NCBI GenBank assembly: GCA_035771165.1
Contig: JAWNZC010000106.1
Coordinates: forward strand, 496,001-560,000
From: Paragorgia papillata
Lineage: Eukaryota; Cnidaria; Anthozoa; Scleralcyonacea; Coralliidae
Direction of reading: 5' to 3'
Length of the DNA: 64,000 bases
Both the position numbers and the translations under genes were made by a program. Below are positions 19,397-30,658 of this stretch, one piece after another (the stretch's first letter is position 1; every line of letters starts with the position of its first letter). The notes below the pieces were generated by a model. That model was not told the DNA's origin. It saw only the letters and a program-made list of their open reading frames with translations, and did no database searches.

Positions 19397-21263
19397 GTTG
19401 CTCCATAAAGTTCACATATTGGTCTGCCACATTACTCTTTCTTGTAGCTTCCAATAAGGGTTGTCTGGACAAAACATCTGCTGGGTTTCCTTCACCTGGT
19501 CTATGCTGTATGTCAAAATCATATTGCTGTAATCTCAATGACCATCGTTGTATCCTTGCTGGGGGTTTAGACTTTGCACTGTAGATGACTTCTAAAGCTT
19601 TATGGTCAGTAATGACTGTGAATTTTGTTCCAACCAAATACAAAAGAAATTTCTCACATCCCCATACTACAGCTAAGGCTTCGCGCTCGGTTTGCGAATA
19701 TTTCTGTTCGACTGGTGAGAGGGAACGGCTGGCATATGCTACATTGGTTCTGTTTCCTTGTGTGTCTACGTTTGACAGAATTGCCCCAAGTCCAACTGGG
19801 CTTGCATCAACTGTGAGCAGAGTTTTATGTTCTGGGTTGTAGAAATGCATGATGCAGTCTTTCTGGATGGCTTGTTTGATTGCTTCCAATGCCTTCTGGT
19901 GGACATCACCCCATACAAAAGTTGCACTCTTTGTAATTAGCTCTCGTAATGGTGCAGTCAAAGTTGAATAATTCTGTATGAATTTTGAGCAGTAATTTGC
20001 TAAGCCAAGGAAACTTCTTAGCTCTTTGGAATCTTTCGGTTGACTTGTGTTCTTGATGGCATCTACCTTTCTTGGATCAGCCTTGATTCCATTTGGTGTT
20101 AACTGAAATCCATAGAACCAAAGTTCTTTCTGATTGAAGAGGCATTTGTCTGGGCTGACTGTGAGACCTTTTTCTTGTAACTTTGCAAATAGTTGCTCTA
20201 CTCTCTGGTCATGCTGCTGTTGGGTATTGCCCCAGACAATAATGTCATCAGCAATATTCTTTACACCGTCTATTCCTCTTATGGCCTTCTCGATTGAATT
20301 TTGAAATACCTCACTCGCGGAATTAATTCCAAATGGTAATCTTTTGTACCGGAACAGTCCTCTGTGTGTAATAAATGTAGTGATGGATCTTGATTCTTTC
20401 TGCAGTGGAATCTGGTGGTATCCAGCCTTTAGATCAATCTTGCTATATCTTGTGGCTCCATTCATATTTTCCATTAGCTCTTCCACTGTTGGAATTCGAT
20501 GTCTTTCTCGCTTGATGGCATTGTTCGCTTGTCTATAGTCACCGCAGACTCTAATCTCCTTCGGGTTTCTGGGTTTAGGTGCTACAACAAGTCCACTAAT
20601 CCAATCAGTACTTTCATCGCAAACTGGTTCTATTATGTCCTTCTCAATATATTCATCCAGCCAGGTGTCTAGTTGCTTTTGTAAATGAAAAGGTACTCTC
20701 CTGTAGGTTTGGGCTACTGGTGGTATGTCCTTGTTCACATGTATTTTCTGCTCGTGATCTTTGAGCTTCCCTATTCCATCGAATGCTTTTGGGTAGCGAC
20801 GTCTGAGAAGTGTTTCCACTTTCTTACTTTCGGCTTTATCTGTGGTAGGATTGCTTTTCTCAGTTGAGACTTTGTGTACTTCCGGTTTGTTTGACAGCTT
20901 GTTGATACGCATTGTGATCAAGTTCAATTGTAAGGCAGTGTCATAACTCAAAATAGAAGATATGCTTTTCGTATCTTTCATTACGTACAGGGTTGTCGCT
21001 GTAATTCGATGTTTAGATTCAAGTTCAACGGATATCTTGCCTTGTAATTGGATTGGTTCTTGAGCTCCAAATGCGTAGACTGAGGTTTTGGTTTTCTGCA
21101 ACGGTATGCTTTCTGTTGTAGACGTGCAAATGCTTTCATAGTCTTTCTGTGTTAGAATATTCACCGTCGCACCGGTATCAACCAAAAATGGCACTTTTAT
21201 TCCGTTGACTTTCAATTTCGCAATAGGGGTTTGTTTCATGTCTTTCTTCGGCGTCGTAGACAT
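19368..21263 (-). CDS. Gypsy protease-reverse transcriptase-RNase H (pol)
   Basis: About 630 residues. The aspartic protease at residues 20-50 has [12 protein letters not shown]. The RT at about 190-370 shows [40 protein letters not shown] and the active site [10 protein letters not shown]. RNase H at about 480-600 has [32 protein letters not shown] and [10 protein letters not shown], ending [15 protein letters not shown]. The ORF overlaps gag by 28 bp in the -1 frame, which fits translation by programmed frameshifting or re-initiation. It ends in a one-base slip before integrase. It looks otherwise intact. Confidence 0.92.
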   Translation of the reverse strand: MSTTPKKDMKQTPIAKLKVNGIKVPFLVDTGATVNILTQKDYESICTSTTESIPLQKTKTSVYAFGAQEPIQLQGKISVELESKHRITATTLYVMKDTKSISSILSYDTALQLNLITMRINKLSNKPEVHKVSTEKSNPTTDKAESKKVETLLRRRYPKAFDGIGKLKDHEQKIHVNKDIPPVAQTYRRVPFHLQKQLDTWLDEYIEKDIIEPVCDESTDWISGLVVAPKPRNPKEIRVCGDYRQANNAIKRERHRIPTVEELMENMNGATRYSKIDLKAGYHQIPLQKESRSITTFITHRGLFRYKRLPFGINSASEVFQNSIEKAIRGIDGVKNIADDIIVWGNTQQQHDQRVEQLFAKLQEKGLTVSPDKCLFNQKELWFYGFQLTPNGIKADPRKVDAIKNTSQPKDSKELRSFLGLANYCSKFIQNYSTLTAPLRELITKSATFVWGDVHQKALEAIKQAIQKDCIMHFYNPEHKTLLTVDASPVGLGAILSNVDTQGNRTNVAYASRSLSPVEQKYSQTEREALAVVWGCEKFLLYLVGTKFTVITDHKALEVIYSAKSKPPARIQRWSLRLQQYDFDIQHRPGEGNPADVLSRQPLLEATRKSNVADQYVNFMEQHVIPVFYEH

Positions 21264-22168
21264 GGTAAATAGATTTCCGCTGCTGTCACTTTCATCAGAA
21301 CTTGTACTCGGGCTATGTTTGGTTTGGTTTGCGAGGTCTGATCGAGCGGCTTTTCCTTGATATTGTTGATGCGCCGATTAGTACGTTGATCACGCCGTTT
21401 ATCTTGTTGTAGATATCGTGGTTTTGCTGGGTGCTTTCCGCTTGATTTGCTTCTGCACACTTTCGCAAAATGACCGATCTTGTTACATTTTCTGCATTCT
21501 TTCCGTGCGGCTGGGCAATGATTCGTGTGTGGATAATTCCCGCCGCATTTATAACAAACTTGCGATTCTTTCTTTGGTGTCGGTTCTGGCGGTTTCCTAG
21601 TGTTGTAGACTTTCTCTTCCTGGTGGAGTTGTTTTTCGATCACATTTGTATGCTGGTCAGCGAGTTCTATTGAGCGAGCGTAAGTGATTAATTCAGCAAG
21701 CTTCGTGTCCTCACGGAGCGCTTTCCTTCGTAGGCGTGAAGAATTACATTGTTCCACAATCTGCGCTCGGATTTCATCATCCAGATCTGTAAATTCACAT
21801 GTAGCTCCAAGATGTCTTAATCTTGTATGAAATTGATCGATAGTCTCACCAACGCGTTGTTTTGCTCGACGGAACACATGTCGCTCGTATAAGATATTTT
21901 GTTTGGGCGCGAAATACTCAGTAAGCTTCTCGACGGCTTTGTCATAATCATCTTCATCTCCAGTATCGGGAATTGTTGCAAAGATCGTTTCCACATCTGG
22001 TCCAGCGAGATACAATAATAAAGCGCGTTTTCTGGCTTTGGCTTTTATATCCAAACGAACCATACATCTGATAAATCTCTTGAGCCAGTCTTTCCAACGA
22101 ACTGCTAGCGAGGTCTGGTCACTATGAGGGTTGAACTGTTGAATTCCTGAAAAGTTTAGCCCTGCCAT
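21236..22168 (-). CDS. Gypsy Gag
   Basis: 310-residue capsid/nucleocapsid precursor that assembles the virus-like particle and binds element RNA. The capsid-like helical region spans about 20-190 ([17 protein letters not shown], then [20 protein letters not shown]). Two zinc knuckles follow at about 210-245 ([14 protein letters not shown] and [14 protein letters not shown]), then a basic tail. Start Met at 22168 is preceded by the primer-binding site 30 bp upstream. The length is normal for a compact Gypsy gag and no lesion is visible. Confidence 0.9.
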   Translation of the reverse strand: MAGLNFSGIQQFNPHSDQTSLAVRWKDWLKRFIRCMVRLDIKAKARKRALLLYLAGPDVETIFATIPDTGDEDDYDKAVEKLTEYFAPKQNILYERHVFRRAKQRVGETIDQFHTRLRHLGATCEFTDLDDEIRAQIVEQCNSSRLRRKALREDTKLAELITYARSIELADQHTNVIEKQLHQEEKVYNTRKPPEPTPKKESQVCYKCGGNYPHTNHCPAARKECRKCNKIGHFAKVCRSKSSGKHPAKPRYLQQDKRRDQRTNRRINNIKEKPLDQTSQTKPNIARVQVLMKVTAAEIYLPCLRRRRKT

Positions 22169-22198
22169 CGCCTATTCCATTTATATCCTCGTCGCCAA

Positions 22199-22332
22199 TG
22201 TTGTATCTTTATATTCAATATTGTATCTTTATTCTCAATCAATCTAAATCACTCCGTCCTTGCCCACGCACTCTACATAATATATCCTCCTGACTCTCGC
22301 ACACTCACTCGGTCCCATGCCTAAACACTTCA
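22199..22332 (-). repeat. Gypsy 5' LTR
   Basis: 134 bp. It carries the element promoter and polyadenylation functions. Followed on the element strand by the primer-binding site TTGGCGACGAGGAT. Confidence 0.93.
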
Positions 22333-22337
22333 ACATC

Positions 22338-22422
22338 CATCATCATTCAACTTACTTCTTGGCGAGTCTCTCCTGAATCATTCCTCAAACATAATAAACA
22401 ATAAACTCCATACATATATCCA
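22338..22422 (-). repeat. BEL/Pao 3' LTR, second part
   Basis: Continues the interrupted LTR (CATCATCATTCAACTTACTT to CATACATATATCCA), matching 28086-28171. Confidence 0.88.
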
Positions 22423-22588
22423 TAAACCTTTTAAACCTTCTACTTCACAACACGTACATTTTCAGACTAAAAACAAACACATGGTTTTTGACAGATCACA
22501 TGACAAATATCAATAGTTAATATAGAGTTGTCCTTCCAGTTCCGTCTAACCGGAACATTCTCCCCTCCCGATGACGGATTGTCATCTT

Positions 22589-25500
22589 CTAGTCGTCTTC
22601 ATAGCCTTCAACTGGATAAATCACTGCAATCTTCGTAATAGGCCTTCGGTATTCTCCAGTCGGTGTTCTTATGGTGACATTTCTCACTTTCCCGTCTTTT
22701 CCTGGATGCACGTTTATTATCCTTCCGATAGTCCAGTTTCCTCGCACAGCATTTGAATCCACGGTCATCACCACGTCGTTGACTTGGACATTTCGGCTTT
22801 CCACTCTCCACTTCTTTCTTGGGATCAATTATGGGAAAACATCGTTGGTCCATCTCATCCAAAATGAATCTACGATTTTCTGGAGAAATTCAACGCGGTG
22901 TCGGGGGTTCTTCGTTGTCTTGAACGGACCTTGAGGAACTTCAGCTGATGCTCGACCAAGCAGCATGTCATTTGGGCAGAGGTATGATCCATCGTCAGGG
23001 TCATTCGGGATGCGGCCAATTGGTCGTTGATTTACCAGGTTTGCTACTTCCATCAAACACGTGTAAAGCTCGAACGGAGATAGAATTAGATTGCCGATCG
23101 CCTTTTTCAGCGCGTACTTACAGCTCTTAACCATTGCCTCGGCACACCCATTTTGGTGAGGTGCTCCAGGTGTGATGAACTGCCATGTCATTCCCCTTTC
23201 TGCACCGAATTCGCGGAGCTTTCCAGCGACCCAACCTTGCACCATCTCTCGAAGTTCCCTTTCTGCGCCGACGAGCTGCGATCCATTATCGCTTATCATT
23301 AATCTTGGATAGCCTCTTATGGAGAAAAATCTTCGTAGTACTTGCAAGAAGCTCATTGTTGAGTAATCGACAGCAAGTTCGAGGTGAACAGCTCTAGTGT
23401 TTAAGCATGTGAAGATAACACCATAGTGTTTAGCGGTCTTGTTTCTCCCGATTTTGACGTTGTATGGCCCAAAATAGTCGCAAGAGGTGTGATAAAACGC
23501 TGGCGTGTCCGGTGCTAGGCGTTGCTCTGGTAGGTCTGCCATCACTTGGGACTCTAACTTGCACTCAAATCCTTTGCAGAATGTGCATCGAGACTTCACC
23601 TTCTTTGCCAGTTTGTAGACTTTCAATACCCAGTACTTTTTTCGTACTTTAGCAGCAGTCGACGCGACACCTGAATGTCCTTTCTCATGCATATAATGGG
23701 TGATCAGGAAAGAAACCCGGTGTTGATAGGGGAGCATTGCACGATGCTTCGAGTCGTACGTTACCAATGCCTTGCTCACGCGACCTCCTACTCTAATGAT
23801 TCCTTCTTGATCGACAAAAGGACTGAACTGCTTAAACTCACCGTTCTTTATTTTACTGTGAAGACTTTTCTGTGCTCGTTTAATCCAATATGCTTCAGCT
23901 TTCTTTAGATCCAACTGATTAAGTGATCCGAAGTCTTCGCCGACAGCATCAGTTTCGTTGGTTTCTTCCCGTTTTGCACGTATCTTTGCTGCGAGCTTCT
24001 GTATTCTAGCAGTGACTCTGACAAGCTTTCTCCAACTAGAGAACTTCGTGCAGTCAATTCCTTCTTGTGTCGTGGTTGCTGCAGAACAGACAATCTGAAC
24101 TCTCTGCTTTTCCTTGCTTACTTCTTTGTTGTCTGATACTGAAGGACTTTGTGGCCATTCATCTTCTGGTTGACTCAGGAAATTTGGCCCATACTTCCAT
24201 CTTCCAACCAAACTTTTCACAGGCACGCCTCGAGAGACATCGTCGGCTACATTCACTTCTCCAGGGATGTGTCTCCATTGCGCTGGATCGGAATTACTCT
24301 GGATCTCTCCCACTCTTGTTGACACGAAGGTTTTGAATGTTCTAGCTTGAGAGCGAATCCATTCCAACACAATCATACTATCCAGAAAATAGACAACCTT
24401 TTCAAACTGGAATCTGAGCTCTTCTTTGATCGCAGTTCCCAATCGAGTGGCTAGAACCGCGGCCTGCAGTTCTAATCTAGGAATGGACAGCTGCTTCAAA
24501 GGTGCAACCCTTGACTTTGCTGCTATGAATCTGGTACCAAATTTACCATTACCAAGAGACCATCTAATGTAGGCACAAGTCCCAAACGCTTCTTGCGATG
24601 CATCCGAGAATATGCAAAGGGTTGGTTGCCCAACAGCATTGCATGGAGTGAGACATCTTTCAACGGTGACACCATTCAGGCTTTTCATTTCCTCAAACAG
24701 TTCCATCCACATATTGTGATCTTTTATCGATAGCTCATCATCCCAATCTACTCCTTTCTGCCAAAGCTTCTGCATTCCGATCTTGGCTCTTATCACAAAA
24801 GCGGAGGCAAATCCGAGTGGATCAAACAAGCGGGCGATTTGGCTAAGGATTATTCTTTTGGTTAACATCTTGGCTGGCCCATTGGAGTTACTGCCTGTTG
24901 ACAAGATTCTGGAAGGATCTGAGTTGACTTTAAATGAGAAAACGTCCTTCGAATTGTCCCAAACAAGTCCTAGGATTTTCTCTTCTGTTTCGCTCTTACT
25001 AAGTATCTTCATTCCTTCTGAGCTGGCTTGCTCTTGAGCACTACTGGATTCACCAAGGGTGCAGTTTGATGTCCAGCCTTTTACTTGGAAACCACCTGAT
25101 GCCAAAACTTCATCTATTTCACTCAGTTTCTGGGCTTTTTCCACAGTAGAGACTGAGTCGCATATGTCATCGACATAACTATTTTCTTCCAATGTTTTTG
25201 CAGCGTCTGGATGGGTTTTCTCTGCTTCTTTCGCGGTTTTCCGTAAAGCGATTTGTGCCATAGCGGGTGCTGGTCTATCACCAAACGTTAAGACAGTCTT
25301 TACGTAGAAATCGGGTTCTCTGTCAGTCTCGAGGTTCCTCCACAAGAATCTGTGCACGTCTTGGTCTTTTTTAGGAATCAAAACTCGGTGATACATTTTG
25401 GAAATGACGCCACAAATTGCTACTTCGTTTTCTCTGAAACGCGATATAACTCCGAACATATTGTTCAATAAGTCCGGTCCTTTCATCCAATAATCATTGA

Positions 25501-26017
25501 GTCGATGACCTTGGTAGCAGGCAGATGAATTGAATACGATACGAACGGGTGTACTCTTTTTATCTGGCCTCAGGACTTCATGGTGAGAAATGTAATGCAC
25601 TGGACCCTTGTGACCTTTGATCTCTTCTTTCGACAGCTTTCTGGCAAATTTTATCTCTGTCATTTCATTGATTTGGTCGTTGTATTGCTTGGCATGGTTA
25701 GGATTCTTCTTCAGGTGACGTTCTGTCAACTCTAACATCTTCAACGCTTGACTTCGGTTGTCGGGTAGCAGATTTATGTCTTTCTTCCAGGGGTATGAAA
25801 CCATCCATTGGTTTCCGACCTTTTCACATGAATCGATTATCTTCCTTTCTCGTTGGTCGATTGGACTTACCTTCTCTGGATTACACTGACAGGATTTGGC
25901 AGAAACTCCCATTGATTCTGTAGTCCAAAAATCAGTTATGTCCACAGGACTCGAGAGCTGCACGTGTAACACTTTGCTGATTGGCTGGTTTCCAGGTGTA
26001 GTTCCAAACTGACCCAA
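22589..26017 (-). pseudogene. BEL/Pao pol: RT, RNase H, integrase
   Basis: About 1,140 codons interrupted by one in-frame TAA at 22829-22831. RT shows VRIVFNSSACYQGHRLNDYW, YHRVLIPKKDQDVHRFLWRN and the active site SYVDDICDSV, the YVDD form typical of BEL/Pao. RNase H has LCIFSDASQEAFGTCAYIRW and FLDSMIVLEWI. Integrase has THYMHEKGHSG and CTFCKGFEC (zinc domain), SCDYFGPYNVK, LMISDNGSQLVGAERELREM and APHQNGCAEAMVKSC (DDE). After the stop, the C-terminal DUF5641-like module continues in frame (VQVNDVVMTVDSNAVRGNW, then TGEYRRPITKIAVIYPVEG). The N-terminus is displaced from gag-protease by a one-base deletion near 26010. Confidence 0.9.
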
Positions 26018-27642
26018 CCGATAGGTGAATGACGCGCTACGAGATTCTCAGCTTCTCTTGTCTCGCCTGTGTGCATTTTAGCATGATCGATTCCAATCAG
26101 TATATCGACTGAACCACTTCCTCTGAAAAGCTTTCTTCTTGGAAGTCCTACTTTCACAGCAACTTGATCGACATTAACTGCAGCAATGTTATCACTGATG
26201 CACGGTATTCCAATGGCAGTGACTTGGTGAAGGGTATTGTTCTCCAGGGAGAAAATAGGAACTTGGTGCAGCTTCGTTTGTATATCTTCTTCTTCTCCTC
26301 CTACCTTTGTAATTGTTACTGCTGCATCCTCTCCCTTCAATTGCAAGCTCTTGGCCAGTGACATTCGGATAAGGCTTACCTGGGCACCAGAGTCCAATAG
26401 GACATTCACTTTTCTCCGAGTTCCTTCCACTCCTAAAACTTCTACTTCGACCATTGGCAGCATATTTGACTTGTTATTGTTGATAGAAGCTATTCCAATG
26501 TGCTTTGTTTGACTTGGGTTATGTAACAATGAGTGATGGTAGAATTTGCACTGCTCACCATTTACCGTTGCGGTACACTGGCGTCTTCGGGAACATGTCG
26601 CTGCTTTGTGACTCTTGCTTGTCTTCTTCAAACAACAGAAGCATGCACGGTTTTCTTTAATTACATTTAACCTGTTCTCTGGAGTCATGGCTTCGAGTTT
26701 AGAACACTGATCCACCCAGTGTGTCGACGTTTTGCACAACCAACACTTGAACCTTTCACCTTCAATTTGCTCAAAATGATTGACATACCACGTGCTTTTC
26801 GATGGATTTCTTATCGGTGCCGATACTCTCATTCGGGTTTTCATTTCTGTTGTCATCCAGGCCATAAGATTTTCCAATGTCGCTTGCTTTTTTCCATTTT
26901 CCAGATCACGCGCCCAAATCTTCTTGTCGCTGTTGCACATCTTCTGTTCAATGATTGCCAGTATATGGTTATTGTCCATGTCGTACGGACGGCCAACCTC
27001 TTTTAAGGTATTATAACTGCGTTTAATAAGATGAACAAATTTGCAAAAACGAGCATCTTCGTCTTCTTGAAGTGCCTTTACCTTTGTTATATCCCGGGTT
27101 ATTGTGTCCGCGATGAATCGAGGGTCACCATAAACAGAATCGAGGTACTCCCACGCCGCTTTGTAATCGGACCCAACTCCTTTAATCAACTCCAATGGCT
27201 TTCCTTGTAAACATGCACGCAACATCGTTATTGCGTCTCTTTCACTGTACCGAGATTCAATGACGTACTTGAAATCCGCGCGAAATATTATATCACCGCT
27301 AAACTTGGGCATTTTTGGTTTCTCGACTCTAAATCCACACGATTCTGATTTCTTCTCGATCGGATTGTTCCCGTTGTCAACAATTACGTTGGTCTGTGTT
27401 TGTGGTACGTCATTAGTGACTTTGTCTTGGCTTTCCGTCGTTTCTGTAGTTTCTGCCGATTGTAGCTGCCTTACCGCTTCCTTCATCGCGTGTTCTTTCG
27501 GATTTTCAACAACCACAACGCTTACTTCTTCCTCCCGTTTGTCTTTATCGTCGACTTTCTCTTGTACATCTGATACCTTTCCTGTCTCAGGTAACAACGT
27601 TGACACAACCTTCAAATAATCGTTTGCTTTGAACTTTATCAT
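25936..27642 (-). pseudogene. BEL/Pao Gag-protease
   Basis: Gag-like region with FRADFKYVIESRYSERDAIT and the LQGKPLELIKGVG capsid segment. Cys-His clusters follow (CWLCKTSTHWVDQC and CFCCLKKTSKSHKAATCSRR), then an aspartic protease (VNVLLDSGAQVSLIRMSLA). It ends HSPIGWV, after which the frame should pass directly into RT, but one base is missing. The real Gag start lies upstream at 27905 and is cut off by a frame break in an A8 run at about 27729-27736. Confidence 0.85.
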
Positions 27643-27717
27643 CAGGGTTCTTTCACGGCACTCTTCAATCCATTCTTCTTCCTTTGCGAATTCGTCGTCG
27701 TCTTCTACTTGTTCGAT

Positions 27718-27905
27718 AAATGCTTCGTGTTTTTTTTCTCCACGTTGTCGTATTCCTCTTGCATTTGCTTTAGCGCTTCTTTAACTTCCTCAGTTGATCG
27801 ATTATTTTCGATAATATTATTCAGCGTGTTTCCTCGACGTGTCAATGCGCTCTTTGCATTTCTTCTAGCTTTCTTCGCTTCTCGTTTAACCGTGTTGTCT
27901 TCCAT
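27718..27905 (-). pseudogene. BEL/Pao Gag N-terminus
   Basis: Begins MEDNTVKREAKKARRNAKS at 27905 and continues ENNRSTEEVKEALKQMQEEY, a basic then helical N-terminal region typical of BEL gag. The frame is lost at a run of eight A. A run length divisible by three would join it to the main gag-protease frame. It lies just 3' of the 5' LTR. Confidence 0.75.
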
Positions 27906-27954
27906 CGTGCTTCCAATCTTCGGGACCCTGTGTAATAACAAGAAATCGAATTTA

Positions 27955-28171
27955 TGGTCCGTCAGATTTTAGGCCAATATAAACAGCAGAAGAGTCTCGC
28001 AATCGTATAGACATATAATATTTTATTCGATCTGTAATTAGATCATAAGTAAAGAAATAAACATAAAATTATATAAAGGTTACATCCATCATCATTCAAC
28101 TTACTTCTTGGCGAGTCTCTCCTGAATCATTCCTCAAACATAATAAACAATAAACTCCATACATATATCCA
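27955..28171 (-). repeat. BEL/Pao 5' LTR
   Basis: 217 bp, TGGTCCGTC...TATATCCA on the plus strand. It matches the split 3' LTR apart from the 11-bp insertion and scattered substitutions. Confidence 0.9.
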
Positions 28172-28312
28172 TGAGTGGAAATGGGCCTTATTCCTCGGAC
28201 AGGAAATTTCCCTTTGTCTTGTGAGCTCTTGGGCAGAACTAATGAGTTTGAGACAAAAGAAAATGTCCTGTCCGAGGAAAATTTTCCTGAGTGGAAATGG
28301 CCTTTAAGCCCG
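28172..28312. repeat. MITE family C, copy 2, abutting the BEL LTR
   Basis: Starts TGAGTGGAAATGGGCCTTA directly at the LTR end and ends with CCTGAGTGGAAATGGCC. The interior palindrome CCTCGGACAGGAAA / TGTCCTGTCCGAGG and CTTTGTCTTGTGAGCTC match copy 1 (16524-16642). The left boundary repeats the right one directly rather than as an inverted repeat, so it is rearranged. Confidence 0.6.
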
Positions 28313-29278
28313 GCTCATGTAATCAGCACCTTTGAACCTCAAGTTGACTATATTATCAGCTCGATAATTGTTTAAAATTATTTAGAACACATAAGCCATA
28401 AGCTTTTAGGATAACTTGGCCTTATCGAATCGCAACACTCCACCTCTCGACCATATATATTTACTTAAGCGCCGTTCAACATGAGGCGGGTTAGCCCGGT
28501 TTTATGCCACGAAAATCTTTCTGTGACTTCAAATTAAAAAAGATTTAGACTACCCGATGTATAGCGTTTACTAATGACCCATAACTATATAATCTAATTG
28601 GAATATTGCATTACACAGACGATTTATGATAACATGGTTCTCATATAGGTATATAGCTAATTTGTATAGAGTTAAATTACCTCAGCAAATGCTCGCATAA
28701 ACATCATGAAGCCTAAACTGAAACAATGGTAGTCATCGAAATTATGCAGGCCGTCTTCCTATTCTTGATAACGATACGTTAATCCACATGACATACACAA
28801 CTTGTAACACATTGTAATATCTATATTAATGGAGGAAAAAATACATAATTAATATATTAACAAATAAGGCTACGTTGATTATCTGGCTCCGCTAACTTCG
28901 TTGGAAAACTTAATAAACATTCGTACCATTAGTTGCTTGCTCCTCGCGATGATGTGTGCACAAGAAATGACAAGCATTTGGGCACGCATTTGAGCGCGGC
29001 CTAATATATAGTACAAGGGCATACAGTACCTGTCTGCACGTGGGATCAATACATTGAAATATCGCGAACAGTACCGCATTATAACCGATGGGCCAACTAT
29101 ACTTGGACCCAAACATTTTCTGGGGTTACTTATACTTTAATGTCTCGAACTAATGAAAATGAGCTAAACCTTTGTTCGTGTCATTTGCATTAGATTTGGC
29201 ACGTGAAAAATTCGACGTTTGAACTAGACCTTAAATTTGTAATGTAATTGTTTATAACATAAAACACTTAAAACTAAC
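28313..29278. other. Intron-like AT-rich DNA, no supported gene
   Basis: Contains GGCTCATGTAATCAGCACC (28316-28334), the inverse of GGTGCTGATTACATGAGCC at 17531-17549, so a 19-bp inverted pair brackets the BEL element. Nothing else is recognised. Confidence 0.5.
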
Positions 29279-29590
29279 CTGTGTTAAATTTTGTTAAAGT
29301 GATAATCTTTGCCTTCTTTGTTATATAATAAGGCTTGCTCAGCAAAACATCACAATAGTGGCATTTCTCTTCCTTGGGAACAAAAACGGTTGGTAGTGCG
29401 CTGACATCGATGTCGTGCGGCAACAGTCGTGGAAGTGTTGGTGGAATTCTCTTGAACGAATGAATATACTCGACCATTTTTGTTAACAAATGGGAATGTT
29501 TGGGTGGATATACATCTAAATTCACACTGTGCGCTTCTGGAAAATTTGATGATGTCACGGAATTGATATCGTGTTCAAGCGACTCGTTCG
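29279..29590 (-). pseudogene. Exon of the SWIM/transposase-like gene, Cys-rich block
   Basis: Encodes SVTSSNFPEAHSVNLDVYPP and YVPKEEKCHYCDVLL-type sequence (as seen: VFVPKEEKCHYCDVLLSKPY), then KKAKIITLTKFNT up to donor GTTAGTTTT. The C-x-x-C followed by an ITxx-x-A-K-I-I-T strand is a conserved block in this family. It is joined to the SWIM block upstream only through a one-base frame change near 29580. Confidence 0.55.
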
Positions 29591-30060
29591 CTTAATTCGT
29601 TTGCATCGTCACATCTCGCATTTTTATCAACTATCACACTAAACAACTCTTCAGGTCGCTCTTGGTAAAGATACCACTTCGCTATACACTTGTGGACACA
29701 GTTAATCTTTGCGCGGCAACAGACACACGACCATTTGTTCCGACAGGTATCGTACGAAACAGCTACTCTTTTAAATCGAGAATAATGGTGGATTTCTCCA
29801 TTATTCTATATTATCAAGTGCTGATACTTTTCGGAAGTAAAATTAGTCATGGCGTTATTTCTAAATTCGACAATTAACGGAGAACTGTCCTTTGTGGCAA
29901 CGTCTTGTGCCTTAAAACAATCTTCTTCTCTGGTTTTCTTCAACCATTTAACTTTTTTACCAGTTAGTTCTTCAAGGGAATCGCGTGTTGGTGTAATTTG
30001 ACGTTTGGCGGTCTCTGGAATGTACTGGACACTTTTTAAATGACAGCAAATGAAGCTTGT
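29591..30060 (-). pseudogene. SWIM zinc-finger region of the transposase-like gene
   Basis: One long frame with ETAKRQITPTRDSLEELTGK, EEDCFKAQDVATKDSSPLIV, an in-frame TAG (29806-29808), then HHYSRFKRVAVSYDTCRNKW and CVCCRAKINCVHKCIAKWY. The last phrase matches the SWIM pattern C-x-C-x(n)-C-x-H. SWIM fingers occur next to the transposase core in MULE- and KDZ-type DNA transposases, where they bind DNA or protein. The premature amber stop and frame breaks at both ends show decay. Confidence 0.6.
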
Positions 30061-30074
30061 TGATCCGCTTCTTA

Positions 30075-30583
30075 TTGCTGTACTAGAGAGCTATCGCAAT
30101 CATCTAACTCACAAGATAGACCACCTTCGATACCAAATTTGTGAACTACGTGCACTGGATGGCTAGTCCCACTAAATGATCGCCTTATTAAGTATATCCC
30201 TTTCGACAAGTCGACACACACCCCTGGAAGATGTCTGTTTGCATGTATGTATTCTGGTTTGATGTGGATGTACCTGTTGTGGTTTTGAAGGGATTTTTTC
30301 GAAGAAAAAACTTTTGCGCACACATCACATTGGAAATGGCAATCACTGGTTTGGCTGTAGTTGTCTGATTGACCATCAACCCTGGAGGGCGTCGTCTGGG
30401 AGGCATCTTGAAATTTTTCAATTTTATTCAAATTTGTTTTTGAGTGGGAATTCAAATGGTTTATGAAAGTTTCCGTTTGCTTGAAAATTTCATGACAAGT
30501 GAAACAATGGTAATGGGAAATTCGATCAAATGTGCTTCCCGTTCCTGTCATGCAGTTAAGATAGCATCTTAGGATTTCATATT
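30075..30583 (-). pseudogene. C2H2 zinc-finger exon at the 5' end of the transposase-like gene
   Basis: After acceptor CTTTTTCAG the frame reads YEILRCYLNCMTGTG, then a C2H2 finger YHCFTCHEIFKQTETFINHL...H and a second one FQCDVCAKVFSSKKSLQNHN..H (C-x2-C-x12-H-x3/4-H). A segment ending SCELDDCDSSLVQ follows. The frame must shift by one base to join the SWIM region at 30060. Two adjacent fingers at the N-terminus suggest sequence-specific DNA binding. No promoter or first exon is identified upstream. Confidence 0.6.
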
Positions 30584-30658
30584 CTGAAAAAGGGAAATAT
30601 ATGTGTAAATATTTTTTAGTAATATATAACTGATAGAATATATGAGTGAGTGACCAAC

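Larger units (their letters stand above)
17724..22332 (-). mobile_element. Gypsy LTR retrotransposon, young, nested in BEL LTR
   Basis: A 4.6-kb minus-strand element with 134-bp LTRs (17724-17857 and 22199-22332) that differ at a single position. It is flanked by the 5-bp target duplication ACATC (17719-17723, 22333-22337). On the element strand the LTR starts TG and ends CA. A primer-binding site TTGGCGACGAGGAT follows the 5' LTR, and a polypurine tract AAAAGGGAGA precedes the 3' LTR. It encodes gag, then protease-RT-RNase H, then integrase. The only coding lesion seen is a one-base insertion in a T run between RNase H and integrase (about 19385). The layout is consistent with a recent insertion. 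Confidence 0.93.
17603..28171 (-). mobile_element. BEL/Pao LTR retrotransposon, containing a nested Gypsy element
   Basis: A minus-strand element. The 5' LTR is at 27955-28171 (217 bp). The 3' LTR (about 206 bp) is split into 17603-17723 and 22338-22422 by a Gypsy insertion. Gag-protease and pol ORFs lie between. LTRs run TGG...CCA. They differ by an 11-bp indel and several substitutions, so the copy is older than the Gypsy inside it. I see no clear target duplication: CTTGG precedes the left end and TGAGT follows the right. The coding region has two single-base frameshifts and one in-frame stop, so the element is inactive. It lies between exons of the SWIM/transposase-like gene. Confidence 0.9.
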
